Shown: positions 1-7,958 of the stretch, piece by piece
Layout of the letters: every line of letters begins with the position of its first letter
How positions within the stretch are numbered: the stretch's first letter is position 1
Origin: a bacterium
GTDB taxonomy: Bacteria; Auribacterota; UBA3054
Assembly (NCBI GenBank): GCA_017444325.1
Contig: JAFSWV010000064.1
Span: forward strand, 1 to 11,690
Length of the DNA: 11,690 nucleotides
Direction: 5' to 3'
The notes under the pieces: generated by a model
Databases searched by the model: none
What the model was told of the DNA's origin: nothing
Seen by the model: the letters and a program-made list of their open reading frames with translations, nothing else
Program-made: the position numbers and the translations under genes

Positions 1-631
1 GGGCGAATTCTTCCCTCAGTTCCTCGGGGGCGAACTGGCTGAAGCGTACGGCGGACTGCGAGGATTGGATCTCCCATTTCTCCTTGTCGTTCGTGATGAC
101 GAGCTCCATGTTCGCGTCGGTCCCGGCGTGATAGAGAAGATTGTTGTTGAGCGTGTTGGCCCAGGCTTCGTAGATGGAGCCGGAGGAAACCATGCCGGCT
201 AAGGAAAGGCCGTCTTCGAGAAGATCGTCCGTCGCCTGGCCTACGAGGTCAAGGGCGTCGGCTGTCGTCATATTTTCGATGCGCTGGTCGAAATTACTGT
301 CGTCTGGCAGCCTTTCCGGGAGGATGGGGATCTTGCGCTCAAAGCTTACCGGGACGGCGAATTTGGCGATCTCGGCGGCTCTTAGGAGCGCGATCTTCAT
401 GCTGTCTATGTCTTTGGGAGAGGTCGTGGTGGAAAAGGAGCCCTTGGCGCGGCCTAAGGTGACGTCCACATCCAATGAAAAGGTGTCCTCGTTGGTGTTG
501 AGTGAGACGCCGGAATTGGCGAAGCGGACAAGTTTGGAAACGCCGCGGTGGAAGGTGAATTCCGCCGCGATGTTGCGTTCGCGGGCGAAATTGCGGAGTT
601 CATTGGCGGCTGCAGCGAAAATTTCTTTCAT
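1..631 (-). CDS. TldE/PmbA-like metalloprotease-related protein, 3' end missing
   Basis: This is the first 210 residues of a TldD/PmbA-family protein; the remainder lies beyond the left edge. The N-terminal domain has the family pattern: an early 'RFANSG' stretch near residue 36, then alternating strands, then 'SMKIALLRAAEIAKFA' near residue 80. A later segment with 'YEAWANTLNN' resembles the conserved middle of the family. In TldD/TldE pairs, TldE lacks the metal-binding HExxxH and supports proteolysis by TldD; the region that would prove its absence here is not in the window. The ATG at 631-629 is preceded by AAGGAG (646-641) with a 9-nt spacer, and that site overlaps the stop codon of the upstream tldD-like gene. 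The two are therefore almost certainly co-transcribed. The family call is firm; the TldE role is inferred from position and order. Confidence 0.85.
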   Translation of the reverse strand, partial: MKEIFAAAANELRNFARERNIAAEFTFHRGVSKLVRFANSGVSLNTNEDTFSLDVDVTLGRAKGSFSTTTSPKDIDSMKIALLRAAEIAKFAVPVSFERKIPILPERLPDDSNFDQRIENMTTADALDLVGQATDDLLEDGLSLAGMVSSGSIYEAWANTLNNNLLYHAGTDANMELVITNDKEKWEIQSSQSAVRFSQFAPEELREEFA

Positions 632-640
632 ATCACATAT

Positions 641-646
641 CTCCTT
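641..646 (-). promoter_or_regulatory. Shine-Dalgarno site of the tldE-like gene, overlapping the tldD stop
   Basis: AAGGAG on the minus strand lies 9 nt before the ATG at 631. It shares two bases with the TAA stop of the upstream gene (647-645), forming TAAGGAG. Ribosomes ending tldD would sit directly on this site, so coupled translation is likely. It supports 631 as the start. Confidence 0.75.
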
Positions 647-2120
647 ATAGACCGATTTGAACGTTGTCGAAGCGGCAGACAGGGACAAGATGTCCGAGCC
701 TCATGACCTGGCTGGGAAGGCCCTTGCCGCAGTTCGCGACCTGGACAAGCTCGCAGGTCGAGGCGTTGCCGACGGCGGACATCGAGCGCCAGAAGGGAAG
801 CGTCGGGCTGCTGTAAGTGGGATTGCGGACGATGCCGGTTATCGCGCCGTCCTCCACGAGCCAGCCGATCTCGCAGGCGAAGTGGAACTGTTCCCGGTTG
901 GAGCCGATGGACCAGGAGCGGTCGCCGTCCATGATTATGCCTTTCTTGGTGGATCTGACGATATCCTCGAGCGTGCCGTCCGTTCCAGGCAGGATGTTGA
1001 TGTTCGTCATGCGCTCGATGGGCGCCCTGGTGAAGTCCGTGGCGCGGTTGGAGGCGCCGGACTTTTCGAAGATGATCATGCCGGCTTTCTCGTTGGCTTC
1101 CGTGATGGTCTGGCGGGAAGTCAGGGCGCTCTCTAGAATGCCGTTCTTTATCAAAGTGACGTTCTGGCAGGGGACGCCGTCGTCGTCGAAGCCGAAAGAG
1201 CCCGGGGAGTTGGGGAGCGTCGCGTCGGCCGCTACGTTCATCTTGTCAGACCCGTAGCGCAAAGTGCCGAAGTCCTGAAGCCTGACGAAGGAGCCGCCGG
1301 CGAAGGAGAGCTCGTAGCCCAATATGCGATCGAGTTCCAGGGCGTGGCCTACGACTTCGTGAGTCTGCAGGAACATGATGCCGGGCTTAAGGATGACGGA
1401 GCGGACGTCTTTCGGGCATACGGGAGCGGAGAGCACGGACTCCAGTTCGTTGACGATCCTTTCCGCGTGGTTCAGGAAGCACTTCGGATCTCTCAAGAGT
1501 TCCCAGCCTCTGGTGCCGTTGGGGTCAAGGGTAAGGTTGTATGTGCGTTCCTGGCTGAGGCCGTCAACGTCGAGTCCGACTACGCGCATGCCGGCGAAGA
1601 TATCGACGATGTCGCGGACGCCGTAGGAGCCCTCGCTGTCCAGGAAGTGGATCTGGCGGTGTTCGGACTCATAGCTCAAGAAGCGCTGCTTGACGAAGTC
1701 TTTTTGCAGCTTGGCGTCCACGCTTTTGAAGAATTCGATCTTCTCAGAGAGGGGAATATCGAAAGGATCGACCTTGCAGGGAGACTTGAAGTGCACGTTG
1801 TTGAGCACGTCCCTGGGGGCAAGGGAAATCGGGCGCTCAAGGCATTTGGCGGCTTCCTTGGCGGATCTCAGGGCCCTTTGGAAAGTGCCGTCCAGATCGT
1901 TGAGGGAGGAGGCGGAGGCGAAGCCCCAGGCGCCGTCCGCAAGGACTCTGACGCCGATGCCGAACTTGGAGTTCTGCTCGCAGCCTCTCAGTTCGCCTTG
2001 CAGAAAGAAAAGCGATTCCGATTCGTCGTAATCATGGAACCTGACGTCGGCGTATTCGGCGCCGGCGGCTTTTAAGCGCGCGAGCTGATCGCGCAGAAGG
2101 GGAAGGTAAACGCTATTCAT
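645..2120 (-). CDS. tldD: TldD-like zinc metalloprotease
   Basis: A 491-residue TldD/PmbA-family protein, close to the usual length of about 480. It has the zinc-binding motif HEVVGH at residues 254-259, followed by 'ALELDRILGYE', which replaces the GLEGD-type sequence of E. coli TldD and fits the HE-x-x-GH-x-x-ELDR branch of the family. A Cys in 'NCGKG' (Cys464) matches the third metal-ligand position known from TldD. The final stretch 'GLPSQVMRLGH' is also family-typical. TldD works with TldE as a cytoplasmic protease on unfolded peptides, and in some bacteria it matures peptide natural products. The ATG at 2120-2118 has AAGGAT a few bases upstream and lies about 28 nt downstream of the predicted transcription start. 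The TldE-like gene follows 13 nt after the stop. No precursor peptide gene is visible, so a housekeeping role is as likely as a maturation role. Confidence 0.93.
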   Translation of the reverse strand: MNSVYLPLLRDQLARLKAAGAEYADVRFHDYDESESLFFLQGELRGCEQNSKFGIGVRVLADGAWGFASASSLNDLDGTFQRALRSAKEAAKCLERPISLAPRDVLNNVHFKSPCKVDPFDIPLSEKIEFFKSVDAKLQKDFVKQRFLSYESEHRQIHFLDSEGSYGVRDIVDIFAGMRVVGLDVDGLSQERTYNLTLDPNGTRGWELLRDPKCFLNHAERIVNELESVLSAPVCPKDVRSVILKPGIMFLQTHEVVGHALELDRILGYELSFAGGSFVRLQDFGTLRYGSDKMNVAADATLPNSPGSFGFDDDGVPCQNVTLIKNGILESALTSRQTITEANEKAGMIIFEKSGASNRATDFTRAPIERMTNINILPGTDGTLEDIVRSTKKGIIMDGDRSWSIGSNREQFHFACEIGWLVEDGAITGIVRNPTYSSPTLPFWRSMSAVGNASTCELVQVANCGKGLPSQVMRLGHLVPVCRFDNVQIGL

Positions 2121-2154
2121 AGATCCTTAAGATGTAAGTTTAATAATCTACTTT

Positions 2155-2183
2155 ATTTTACTAATCCGGCAGCTTTTTGTCAA
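2155..2183 (-). promoter_or_regulatory. Sigma70-type promoter of the tldD operon
   Basis: On the minus strand a perfect -35 box TTGACA (2183-2178) is followed by a 17-nt spacer and the -10 box TAAAAT (2160-2155). This predicts a start near 2148 and an untranslated leader of about 28 nt that contains the AAGGAT ribosome site. It is the best consensus match in the window and contrasts with the leaderless arrangement of the other promoters. Confidence 0.8.
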
Positions 2184-2217
2184 AGCGGGAACAGTTTAAA
2201 AACACGCCGGTTGGTTT

Positions 2218-2226
2218 TGCTATAAT
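2218..2226 (+). promoter_or_regulatory. Extended -10 promoter of the rep-like gene, leaderless layout
   Basis: TGC-TATAAT is an extended -10 element with a perfect TATAAT (2221-2226). No convincing -35 box lies 16-19 nt upstream, only an A-rich run, which is acceptable for extended -10 promoters. Exactly 7 nt (TCTCCCC) separate the -10 box from the ATG at 2234, so transcription should begin at or next to the start codon. There is no ribosome site upstream of the ATG. Confidence 0.7.
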
Positions 2227-2233
2227 TCTCCCC

Positions 2234-4243
2234 ATGAGAGTTGATCTAGGAGGACTTAATTCCCGCCAGAGAGAGGCGGCGGAGACTATAGAGGGGCCGG
2301 TTCTGGTGCTTTCCGGGGCCGGAACAGGCAAGACCCGCACCATCACTTACAGAATAGCCAACATGCTCAGCCACGGCATCGCTCCCGGAAATATCCTGGC
2401 CGTGACTTTCACGAACAAGGCCGCCCATGAAATGGCCGAAAGAATAAGAGCCCTGGCGGGGGAGGCGGCCAAAGAGATGCAGATCTCGACTTTCCACAGC
2501 CTGGGCCTAAAGATCATCAGGGAAAACACGGAATATTTCGAACTTCCTTCCGCATTCACCATTTACGACACGGCCGACCAGGTGGCGGTCGCAAGGAAAG
2601 GCTTGAGAGAGCTGAAAGTACCCAACAAGAAGTTCGATCCCGATAAGATCCTCTGGCAGATGAACAATGCCAGAACGGTCGATTACGGCAAAATTGCTCC
2701 GGTATGCGAGGACCAAGAGGACGCCTGGGCCATCCAGCACTTGTGGCCCTATTACCGCGAGACGCTGAAAAAATGTGGGGCGGTCGATTTCGAGGATCTG
2801 CTTTTCCTGCCCCTGCAGCTTTTCAAAGAAAAAAAAGACATCCTTGCGAATTATCAGGAACGCTTTCAATACGCGCTGGTGGACGAATACCAGGACACCA
2901 ATGAAGCTCAGTTCGAGATCATGCGTCTCTTGACCATGAAGAGCCGCAACCTTTGCGCGGTCGGCGACGACGACCAGTCGATCTACGGTTGGCGCGGCGC
3001 GGTCATCAAAAACATCCTTGATTTCGAGAAGAATTACAAGGAAGCCAAAGTCATAAGGCTGGAGGAGAATTACCGTTCCACCCAGACGATCCTGGACGCC
3101 GCCAATTGCGTGATAAAGAACAACAAGTTCCGCAAGTCGAAAAAACTCTTCACCGCCAACGGCCGCGGAGAGAAAGTTAAGCTCTACTGCGCCGAGAACG
3201 AGGAGTCGGAGTGCGCAAGATTGACGGAACTGATAGCTGACCTCCATGCGAAGAAAGTTCCCTACGGCGACATTGCGATCTTAATGCGCACCAACACGCA
3301 GTCTATGCGCTACGAGGAGGCTTTGCGCAGGGCGAGGATACCGTACGTCCTGAAGGGCAATTTAAGTTTCCTGGACCGCAAGGAAATGCGGGACTTTTTA
3401 GGCTACCTTAAGCTTATGGTCAACACGCTCGACGAAGAGTCGATCATGCGCGTCATCAACATTCCGAAGAGGAAGATCGGCGCGACCAGTTTGAAAAAAC
3501 TTTCCGATTTTGCCGGCAGCAACAACTGGGACCTCTATACTGCGCTTGGCCATATCGAGGAATGCAAGGAAATAAAGGGCCAGGCGAAGGAAGCGATGAA
3601 ATCATTCCACGACCTTGTCGAACGCTACCGCGGCCTTGTCAGGCCGGGAAACTACGCGCGTTTCGTAAGGGATCTCTGGGAGGATCTGAACTACGAGCAG
3701 GAAATCAGCGAACTGGATACGGCGGACAGGGAGGAGCGTTTGGGGAACGTCAGCCAGCTAATTGAAAGCATAAGTTATTTCGAAAGGGAAAATCCCAATT
3801 CGGGCTTGGACGACTACCTCCAGCAGCTTCATTTGCAGGAAGAGGACGAAGAGGAAGACGACGACAAGGATATGAAAGATAAGAACAAGGTCAAGATGAT
3901 GACCATCCATTCCAGCAAAGGTCTGGAGTTCCCTTACGTTTTCATTGTCGGCGTCAACGACGGGATACTCCCTCATGAACGTTCCGTAAATGAAGGCAGC
4001 TTGGAAGAAGAGCGCCGGCTCTTCTACGTCGCCGTTACCAGGGCTAAGAAAGACTTATATTTGCTTTACCCCGCCGAGAGGACCAGATACGGCGTCACGG
4101 AAGCCTGCGAGAAGTCGCGCTTCATAGAAGAGATCGACGAAGAGCTTCTTGAGACTTACGACGAAACGGTTCCTTGTGAAGTGACAGACGACGAAGAGGA
4201 CGAGATCTTCGCGAAATTGAAAGGCATGTTCGATAAGAAATAG
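2234..4243 (+). CDS. rep: Rep-like superfamily 1A DNA helicase (UvrD/Rep/PcrA family)
   Basis: A 669-residue 3'-5' ATP-dependent DNA helicase. All family motifs are present in order: Q-motif region 'LNSRQREA' (8-15), Walker A GAGTGKT (28-34), TFTNKAA (58-64), DEYQDTN (217-223), GDDDQSIYGWRG (244-255), LEENYRST (276-283), 'TIHSSKGLEFPYV' (557-569) and 'EERRLFYVAVTRAK' (592-605). The length (E. coli Rep is 673), the 'SKGLEFPYV' wording and the lack of the long C-terminal extension of UvrD/PcrA all favour Rep. Rep-type enzymes clear proteins ahead of replication forks. A very acidic insert (residues 537-550) precedes motif V. The ATG at 2234 gives the usual short N terminus. An in-frame TTG at 2177 would add 19 unrelated residues and place the promoter inside the gene. 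The alternative name is pcrA or uvrD; the exact subfamily is less certain than the family. Confidence 0.93.
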   Translation: MRVDLGGLNSRQREAAETIEGPVLVLSGAGTGKTRTITYRIANMLSHGIAPGNILAVTFTNKAAHEMAERIRALAGEAAKEMQISTFHSLGLKIIRENTEYFELPSAFTIYDTADQVAVARKGLRELKVPNKKFDPDKILWQMNNARTVDYGKIAPVCEDQEDAWAIQHLWPYYRETLKKCGAVDFEDLLFLPLQLFKEKKDILANYQERFQYALVDEYQDTNEAQFEIMRLLTMKSRNLCAVGDDDQSIYGWRGAVIKNILDFEKNYKEAKVIRLEENYRSTQTILDAANCVIKNNKFRKSKKLFTANGRGEKVKLYCAENEESECARLTELIADLHAKKVPYGDIAILMRTNTQSMRYEEALRRARIPYVLKGNLSFLDRKEMRDFLGYLKLMVNTLDEESIMRVINIPKRKIGATSLKKLSDFAGSNNWDLYTALGHIEECKEIKGQAKEAMKSFHDLVERYRGLVRPGNYARFVRDLWEDLNYEQEISELDTADREERLGNVSQLIESISYFERENPNSGLDDYLQQLHLQEEDEEEDDDKDMKDKNKVKMMTIHSSKGLEFPYVFIVGVNDGILPHERSVNEGSLEEERRLFYVAVTRAKKDLYLLYPAERTRYGVTEACEKSRFIEEIDEELLETYDETVPCEVTDDEEDEIFAKLKGMFDKK

Positions 4244-4248
4244 ACCTT

Positions 4249-5466
4249 TTATCGGCAGAGACTGAGCAGCGCTTCGCTCAGGATGGCGGTCGTGTTCTTG
4301 GAGGAGAAGAAGGAGCTCTCTTCTTCCGTGTAGAGGTAGGCTTTCAGTTCAGGGTCTTGTTCCCAGGCCTTTGCGAGCGTTTCAAGTTTTTCCGCAATGT
4401 CGTCAACGTCAGACTGCTCGGCGGTCAGGCCGTGAAGTTTTTCGACGTATTTCCAGGTCGGACTGCCTTTGTCGGAAACGGCCAGGATAGGTTTGCCGGA
4501 ACCCACATAGTCCGGAAGTTTTGAAAGCAGGGAATTTTTGACGACGTCGATGGAAAAGAGCGCATTTGCTTTTTTCATCCAGCCCAGGCTTTCAAGATAG
4601 GGGACTTTCGCTATGAAGTCAAGGTTTTCTTCTAAGCCTAGCGCTTTCGCTTCGCTTTTGTATTTGCTTGGATCGAGGCCTACGAAATGCGCGATCAATT
4701 GCGAACGGAATCTCGGCTCTCTGTCCAAAAGGATCTTGAGAGCTTGGAAAAAGTTCAATGGATTGTGCCTGCCGTAGAAGGAGCCGACGTGGACAAGGTG
4801 AAGCTTGTCAGGGAAAGGCTCGACTTCGGGATAGAGCGTTTTGTCATAGCAGTGGGGGACAGTGAGCCCTTTTTTCTGGATCTCGGGAGAGTACTTTCCT
4901 AGCACAAGCTTTTGCGTCGCTTCCGTTGTGAAGCAGAGTTTGTCAGCCAATTCCGCTACAGAACGTTCCTGCGCGCGGTTCACTGCGGAAATGGGCCAGA
5001 TCCTTCTGTGATAGGCGTTGTCCACCCAGGGATCGCTGAAATGGGCCAGCCAGGGCAAACCGTAAAGTTTCTTGATTTCTCTGGCAAGAAGATGGCTCGA
5101 CCACTGCAGACCGAAGGAGGCCAGACAGTCGAAGCTTTCTTTTTCCAAAAGTTTTTTCAGGGCTTTTTTCCCCGCATAGCGCCAGACATACTTGTCGTCC
5201 GGCATGCCGAGGGAAAGACTGGCTGTCGCGTTGGAGAAGAACCAGTTCTCGAAAGTGTAGCCGGGTATGAGCTTTATTCTTTTGTCCAGCTTTTCCTCCA
5301 GGGACGGGTCGAGCTTGTCCTTCAAAAGTTTGGGGTCGGCCGTATAGACTGTCAAGTCCCAGCCGGCTTCAGTTAGGGCGTTAGCAGTCTTAAGGAGCTG
5401 CAAGGACCTCGCCAGAAGCTGGGGCGGAAAAATGAAGGAGACTATCAAAAGCCTTTTATTCGGCAT
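4249..5466 (-). CDS. GT4-like family glycosyltransferase
   Basis: A 405-residue protein with the two-domain GT-B look of GT4 glycosyltransferases, without membrane segments. The N-terminal domain opens with a strand and loop 'LLIVSFIFPP' (6-15), followed by a helix and 'AGWDLTVYTADP' (34-45), the usual acceptor-side start. The nucleotide-sugar domain begins at 'LHLVHVGSFYGRHNPL' (222-237) and includes 'LPDYVGSGKPILAV' (317-330), the family's donor-binding region. The classical E-x7-E pair is not clear. It would transfer a sugar from an activated donor in the cytoplasm; the sugar and acceptor cannot be read from sequence. It overlaps the upstream membrane gene by 11 nt (5456-5466), so the two are probably co-translated and work in one envelope glycan pathway. 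Its ribosome site is weak (AAGAAA), consistent with coupling. Its stop lies 5 nt from the stop of the convergent rep-like gene. Confidence 0.85.
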   Translation of the reverse strand: MPNKRLLIVSFIFPPQLLARSLQLLKTANALTEAGWDLTVYTADPKLLKDKLDPSLEEKLDKRIKLIPGYTFENWFFSNATASLSLGMPDDKYVWRYAGKKALKKLLEKESFDCLASFGLQWSSHLLAREIKKLYGLPWLAHFSDPWVDNAYHRRIWPISAVNRAQERSVAELADKLCFTTEATQKLVLGKYSPEIQKKGLTVPHCYDKTLYPEVEPFPDKLHLVHVGSFYGRHNPLNFFQALKILLDREPRFRSQLIAHFVGLDPSKYKSEAKALGLEENLDFIAKVPYLESLGWMKKANALFSIDVVKNSLLSKLPDYVGSGKPILAVSDKGSPTWKYVEKLHGLTAEQSDVDDIAEKLETLAKAWEQDPELKAYLYTEEESSFFSSKNTTAILSEALLSLCR

Positions 5467-6730
5467 TTTTCTTAGGCAGGAAGCAAAGCGCTAAGGTTAA
5501 GATGGAAAACAAAGGCAAAAAGATAATGTGCGAGTAGTCGCAGATGATCGAGCTAAGGTCGCGCTTAGAGAAAATGAAAGTCACTTTGTGCTGTCCTTTT
5601 GGAACAGGGACCGCCTGCTGCATAAGGTTGCAGCGGACAACGTCGGTTTTCACACCGTCCACTTCGGCCTTCCAGCCTTCCAGCGGTTCGCAGGCCAGAA
5701 CAGCGTAGCCCGGGAAGTCGAAAGAAGTCTGCAGCTCGACTTTCTCCGGAGTGAAGTTCACAATGGAAAGCGTATTGGTGCCGTCTCCTTTTTCAAGCGG
5801 TTCGCCAGCCTGGAGGAGGCAGACCGCCACGGGGTCCGTTTCCTTTTTGTTCATTATGGCAAGGGCGTCCTCGATCTTGGGGACAAGGATCGCGCTTTGC
5901 GATGCGTAGAACCTGGGCAGAGTTTTCTTCAGTTCGCCGATGGTCTGACGCTGCCCCTGATAGCTGAAATTGCCGACGGGTTCGTATTCTATGCCGAGGC
6001 TCTTTAAATATCCGATTTCTTCCGTGCCACCCAAAACGTAGCGGACGTTCGCGTAGAGCAGGCGCTTCGCCACTTTGAGATCGTCGCCGTAGAAGAAAGC
6101 CTTGCGCCAGACGCTGGGCCTGGAATCAGCCGGCACGTCGATCGTCGGGATGTCGTAAAGCGGGAAATACTCCGAGATCCAGGGATTGTAAAAAGCTTTG
6201 TTTATGGCATGCACTCTGTAGAGCTTGTCGAGCTTCGCAAGCTTTTTGATGCCGTCCGGACAGGAGAGGTCGCGGTAATCGGGAATGATGTAGCGCGTCG
6301 CGGTATATAAGCCCTGAATGATAAGGACCGCAATGATCGCGCCGAGAACGAAGGCGCGCTTTTCTTTTCCAATGTTGGCTCCGGAACGAAGCAGGAGAAT
6401 GGCGGCGCCGACTAGTATCAAAGCAACGCTTCCCCAGAACACGGTTTTGGAGCGCTGGGCGACGATCAAGCCAAGTTTGCCGTCCGTCATCTGGGCCAGC
6501 TGATTGTCTATCGCGCTCTTTGGAACGCCGCGCTGCCTTAACATCTGGACCTGACTCTGGATCATCGGGTTCTGATTGAGATCCGAGATCATCTCAGCGC
6601 GTTTTGACGCGCCGAAGCTGCCGCTTATGACGGAGAGGAAGATGAGCGTTCCCCAAAGCAGCAGGAGAAGCCAGAAAATAGCGAAGAGCTTGTCGCCGTT
6701 GCCTAAATTTTGCCAGAAGCGCTTAAGCAT
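5456..6730 (-). CDS. YfhO-like membrane protein, C-terminal half
   Basis: A 424-residue membrane protein with predicted helices near residues 14-36, 95-115, 125-145 and 396-417. The large part between the third and last helix should be outside the cytoplasm. It contains 'LLYANVRYVLGG' (about 225-236) and the beta domain with 'EGWKAEVDGVKTDVVR' (about 354-369) followed by 'AVPVPKGQHKVTF' (about 376-388). That pattern, a GW-x-A-x-VDG strand then AVPVP-x-G-x-H, is the hallmark of the C-terminal part of YfhO-family proteins, which are membrane glycosyltransferases or helpers that glycosylate envelope polymers. The N-terminal half of that family is encoded by the preceding gene, which overlaps by 8 nt (ATGCTTAA). 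The ATG at 6730 has an excellent AAGGAGG six nt upstream, so it is a true start rather than a broken continuation. Confidence 0.85.
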   Translation of the reverse strand: MLKRFWQNLGNGDKLFAIFWLLLLLWGTLIFLSVISGSFGASKRAEMISDLNQNPMIQSQVQMLRQRGVPKSAIDNQLAQMTDGKLGLIVAQRSKTVFWGSVALILVGAAILLLRSGANIGKEKRAFVLGAIIAVLIIQGLYTATRYIIPDYRDLSCPDGIKKLAKLDKLYRVHAINKAFYNPWISEYFPLYDIPTIDVPADSRPSVWRKAFFYGDDLKVAKRLLYANVRYVLGGTEEIGYLKSLGIEYEPVGNFSYQGQRQTIGELKKTLPRFYASQSAILVPKIEDALAIMNKKETDPVAVCLLQAGEPLEKGDGTNTLSIVNFTPEKVELQTSFDFPGYAVLACEPLEGWKAEVDGVKTDVVRCNLMQQAVPVPKGQHKVTFIFSKRDLSSIICDYSHIIFLPLFSILTLALCFLPKKNAE

Positions 6731-7958
6731 GGCTTTCCTCCTTGCAGAGCATGGAGAATCCCATGGCGCTCAAAAAGGAGAGGGCGAGCATTACGGGATA
6801 GAGGAACTTTATCGGGTTGCGCATGTCGCTCATCATCGGCAGATGATAGAAGATCCTGTACGGCCCGAAGCCCGAGGCGCTCGTCGGCGAGACATCGCAG
6901 TAGCGTCCGTAGGAGAGCAAGAGCCCAAAAAAAGCCACGAGCGTCCAGAAAAGCGCCAGACCTTTTTCCTTTTCAAAGAAGAGCGAGGCGATGGCCAGAA
7001 GCGCCAGAAGAATCACAACGGCGCCTTCCGCCTGAGTGTTCAGGGAGAAATTCTCCATGCCGCCCTTCGGCCAGGACAAGCTCTGCCCGATGGTGCCGTA
7101 GTAAGGGCCTTCCTCATCCTGATTGCCCCAGCCCATGATGCCTGGGAAGACAAGCGAACTGGTCTCGGTTACAGGCAGCGACCATTGCGTCGCCCAGTCC
7201 CATTTTTCCAGAGGGCTTTCCTTCGTTGTCTGGACTTCCGTCTGGTTGGCGCTCTTGGATATCCCCAGCACATAGAAGAAAGCGTGGGAGCCGAACGAGG
7301 CGAAGACAATGGCGGCCAAGACAACACCGAGTGTGAGTTTACCGAAGGCTTTTTTCTCCCAGGTCTTCCAGAGCAGGAAGAGTCCGAAGAAGAAGAGCAC
7401 TATCAGCATTATGAAGCCGATGTCGAACTGGTAGCGCAGAACTAAAGCGGAAAGAATGCCGCTCCATATGAGCGCCACGATGCTTCTTTTATTGAGCGCT
7501 TTCGCCAAAGCGAAGAGATCCCACATGAAGGCGGCCCACATCATGAACGTTCCGGCGTGCCCTGAGAACACGCAGGTGATGTAGTGTCCGGAGAAAAGCA
7601 AAGACAGCGCTCCGACAAAAGCTGGGAGGGCTGAGAGCCCCATCTCCAGAAGGAAAAAGTAAAAGCCCAGCGCGGCCAAAAAGGCGCAGAGCGAAAAGAC
7701 TACGGTGTTGTAAAAGGTGGGCGGCACGAACCGCCTGATAGGGGAATAGACTTCGTAGTTGGCCGTGTGACCGTTTCCCAGATAGCCGTCTTCCGACCAC
7801 ATGACGCCGTCTTGCTTGGCGGCTATCTGGGCTTTCCTTACGATCTGATGGTAAGGGGAATCGTTGGCCACTACGGGCTTCGGCGGCAGCAGCACATTGT
7901 GAAACACCGCCGCCGTAACGACCAGGAGTCCTAGGATGGAAAGAAGATGTTTGCGCAT
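6723..7958 (-). CDS. YfhO-like membrane protein, N-terminal half
   Basis: A 411-residue polytopic protein with about nine hydrophobic helices (for example 5-23, 84-104, 109-129, 136-153, 178-198, 207-229, 312-328, 336-350, 383-403). It has the layout of the YfhO N-terminal portion: a first extracytoplasmic loop with 'ANDSPYHQ' (31-38) and 'GYLGNG' (58-63), and a last helix introduced by 'MRNPIKFLYPVMLAL' (379-393), equivalent to the R-x-P-x-K/R-F motif of that family. It stops there, where intact YfhO proteins continue into further helices and a periplasmic beta domain; those are supplied by the next gene. The ATG at 7958-7956 overlaps the TGA of gcvT by one base (TGATG). An in-frame TTG three bases earlier is less likely. 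No good ribosome site precedes it, so translation probably relies on termination of gcvT. Confidence 0.85.
   Translation of the reverse strand: MRKHLLSILGLLVVTAAVFHNVLLPPKPVVANDSPYHQIVRKAQIAAKQDGVMWSEDGYLGNGHTANYEVYSPIRRFVPPTFYNTVVFSLCAFLAALGFYFFLLEMGLSALPAFVGALSLLFSGHYITCVFSGHAGTFMMWAAFMWDLFALAKALNKRSIVALIWSGILSALVLRYQFDIGFIMLIVLFFFGLFLLWKTWEKKAFGKLTLGVVLAAIVFASFGSHAFFYVLGISKSANQTEVQTTKESPLEKWDWATQWSLPVTETSSLVFPGIMGWGNQDEEGPYYGTIGQSLSWPKGGMENFSLNTQAEGAVVILLALLAIASLFFEKEKGLALFWTLVAFFGLLLSYGRYCDVSPTSASGFGPYRIFYHLPMMSDMRNPIKFLYPVMLALSFLSAMGFSMLCKEESHA
6737..6743 (-). promoter_or_regulatory. Strong Shine-Dalgarno inside the yfhO N-half coding region
   Basis: AAGGAGG on the minus strand, six nt before the ATG at 6730, within the last codons of the upstream membrane gene. 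It is the best ribosome site in the window. It argues that the second half of the YfhO-like protein is started independently and not produced by a sequencing frameshift. Confidence 0.8.

Noticed and set aside
1344..2075. Open frame of 243 codons on the plus strand opposite tldD
   Set aside because: It is an antisense shadow of a well-conserved metalloprotease gene with no recognisable protein features.
2177..2233. Upstream TTG start for the rep-like helicase, adding 19 residues
   Set aside because: The added residues match no helicase N terminus, no ribosome site precedes the TTG, and the TGC-TATAAT promoter would lie inside the coding region. The ATG at 2234 gives the family-typical start.
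4262..4281. Inverted repeat CTGAGC...GCTCAG as a possible terminator
   Set aside because: It lies inside the glycosyltransferase coding end, the stem is only 6 bp, and no T run follows on either strand.
6715..6745. The YfhO split as a sequencing frameshift like the one in gcvT
   Set aside because: An AAGGAGG at ideal distance from an ATG and a tidy 8-nt overlap would be unlikely by chance; gcvT shows neither at its break.
6576..7445. Long open frame of 289 codons on the plus strand across the two YfhO halves
   Set aside because: It is antisense to clearly recognisable membrane genes, its product is charged low-complexity sequence without a domain, and no ribosome site precedes it.
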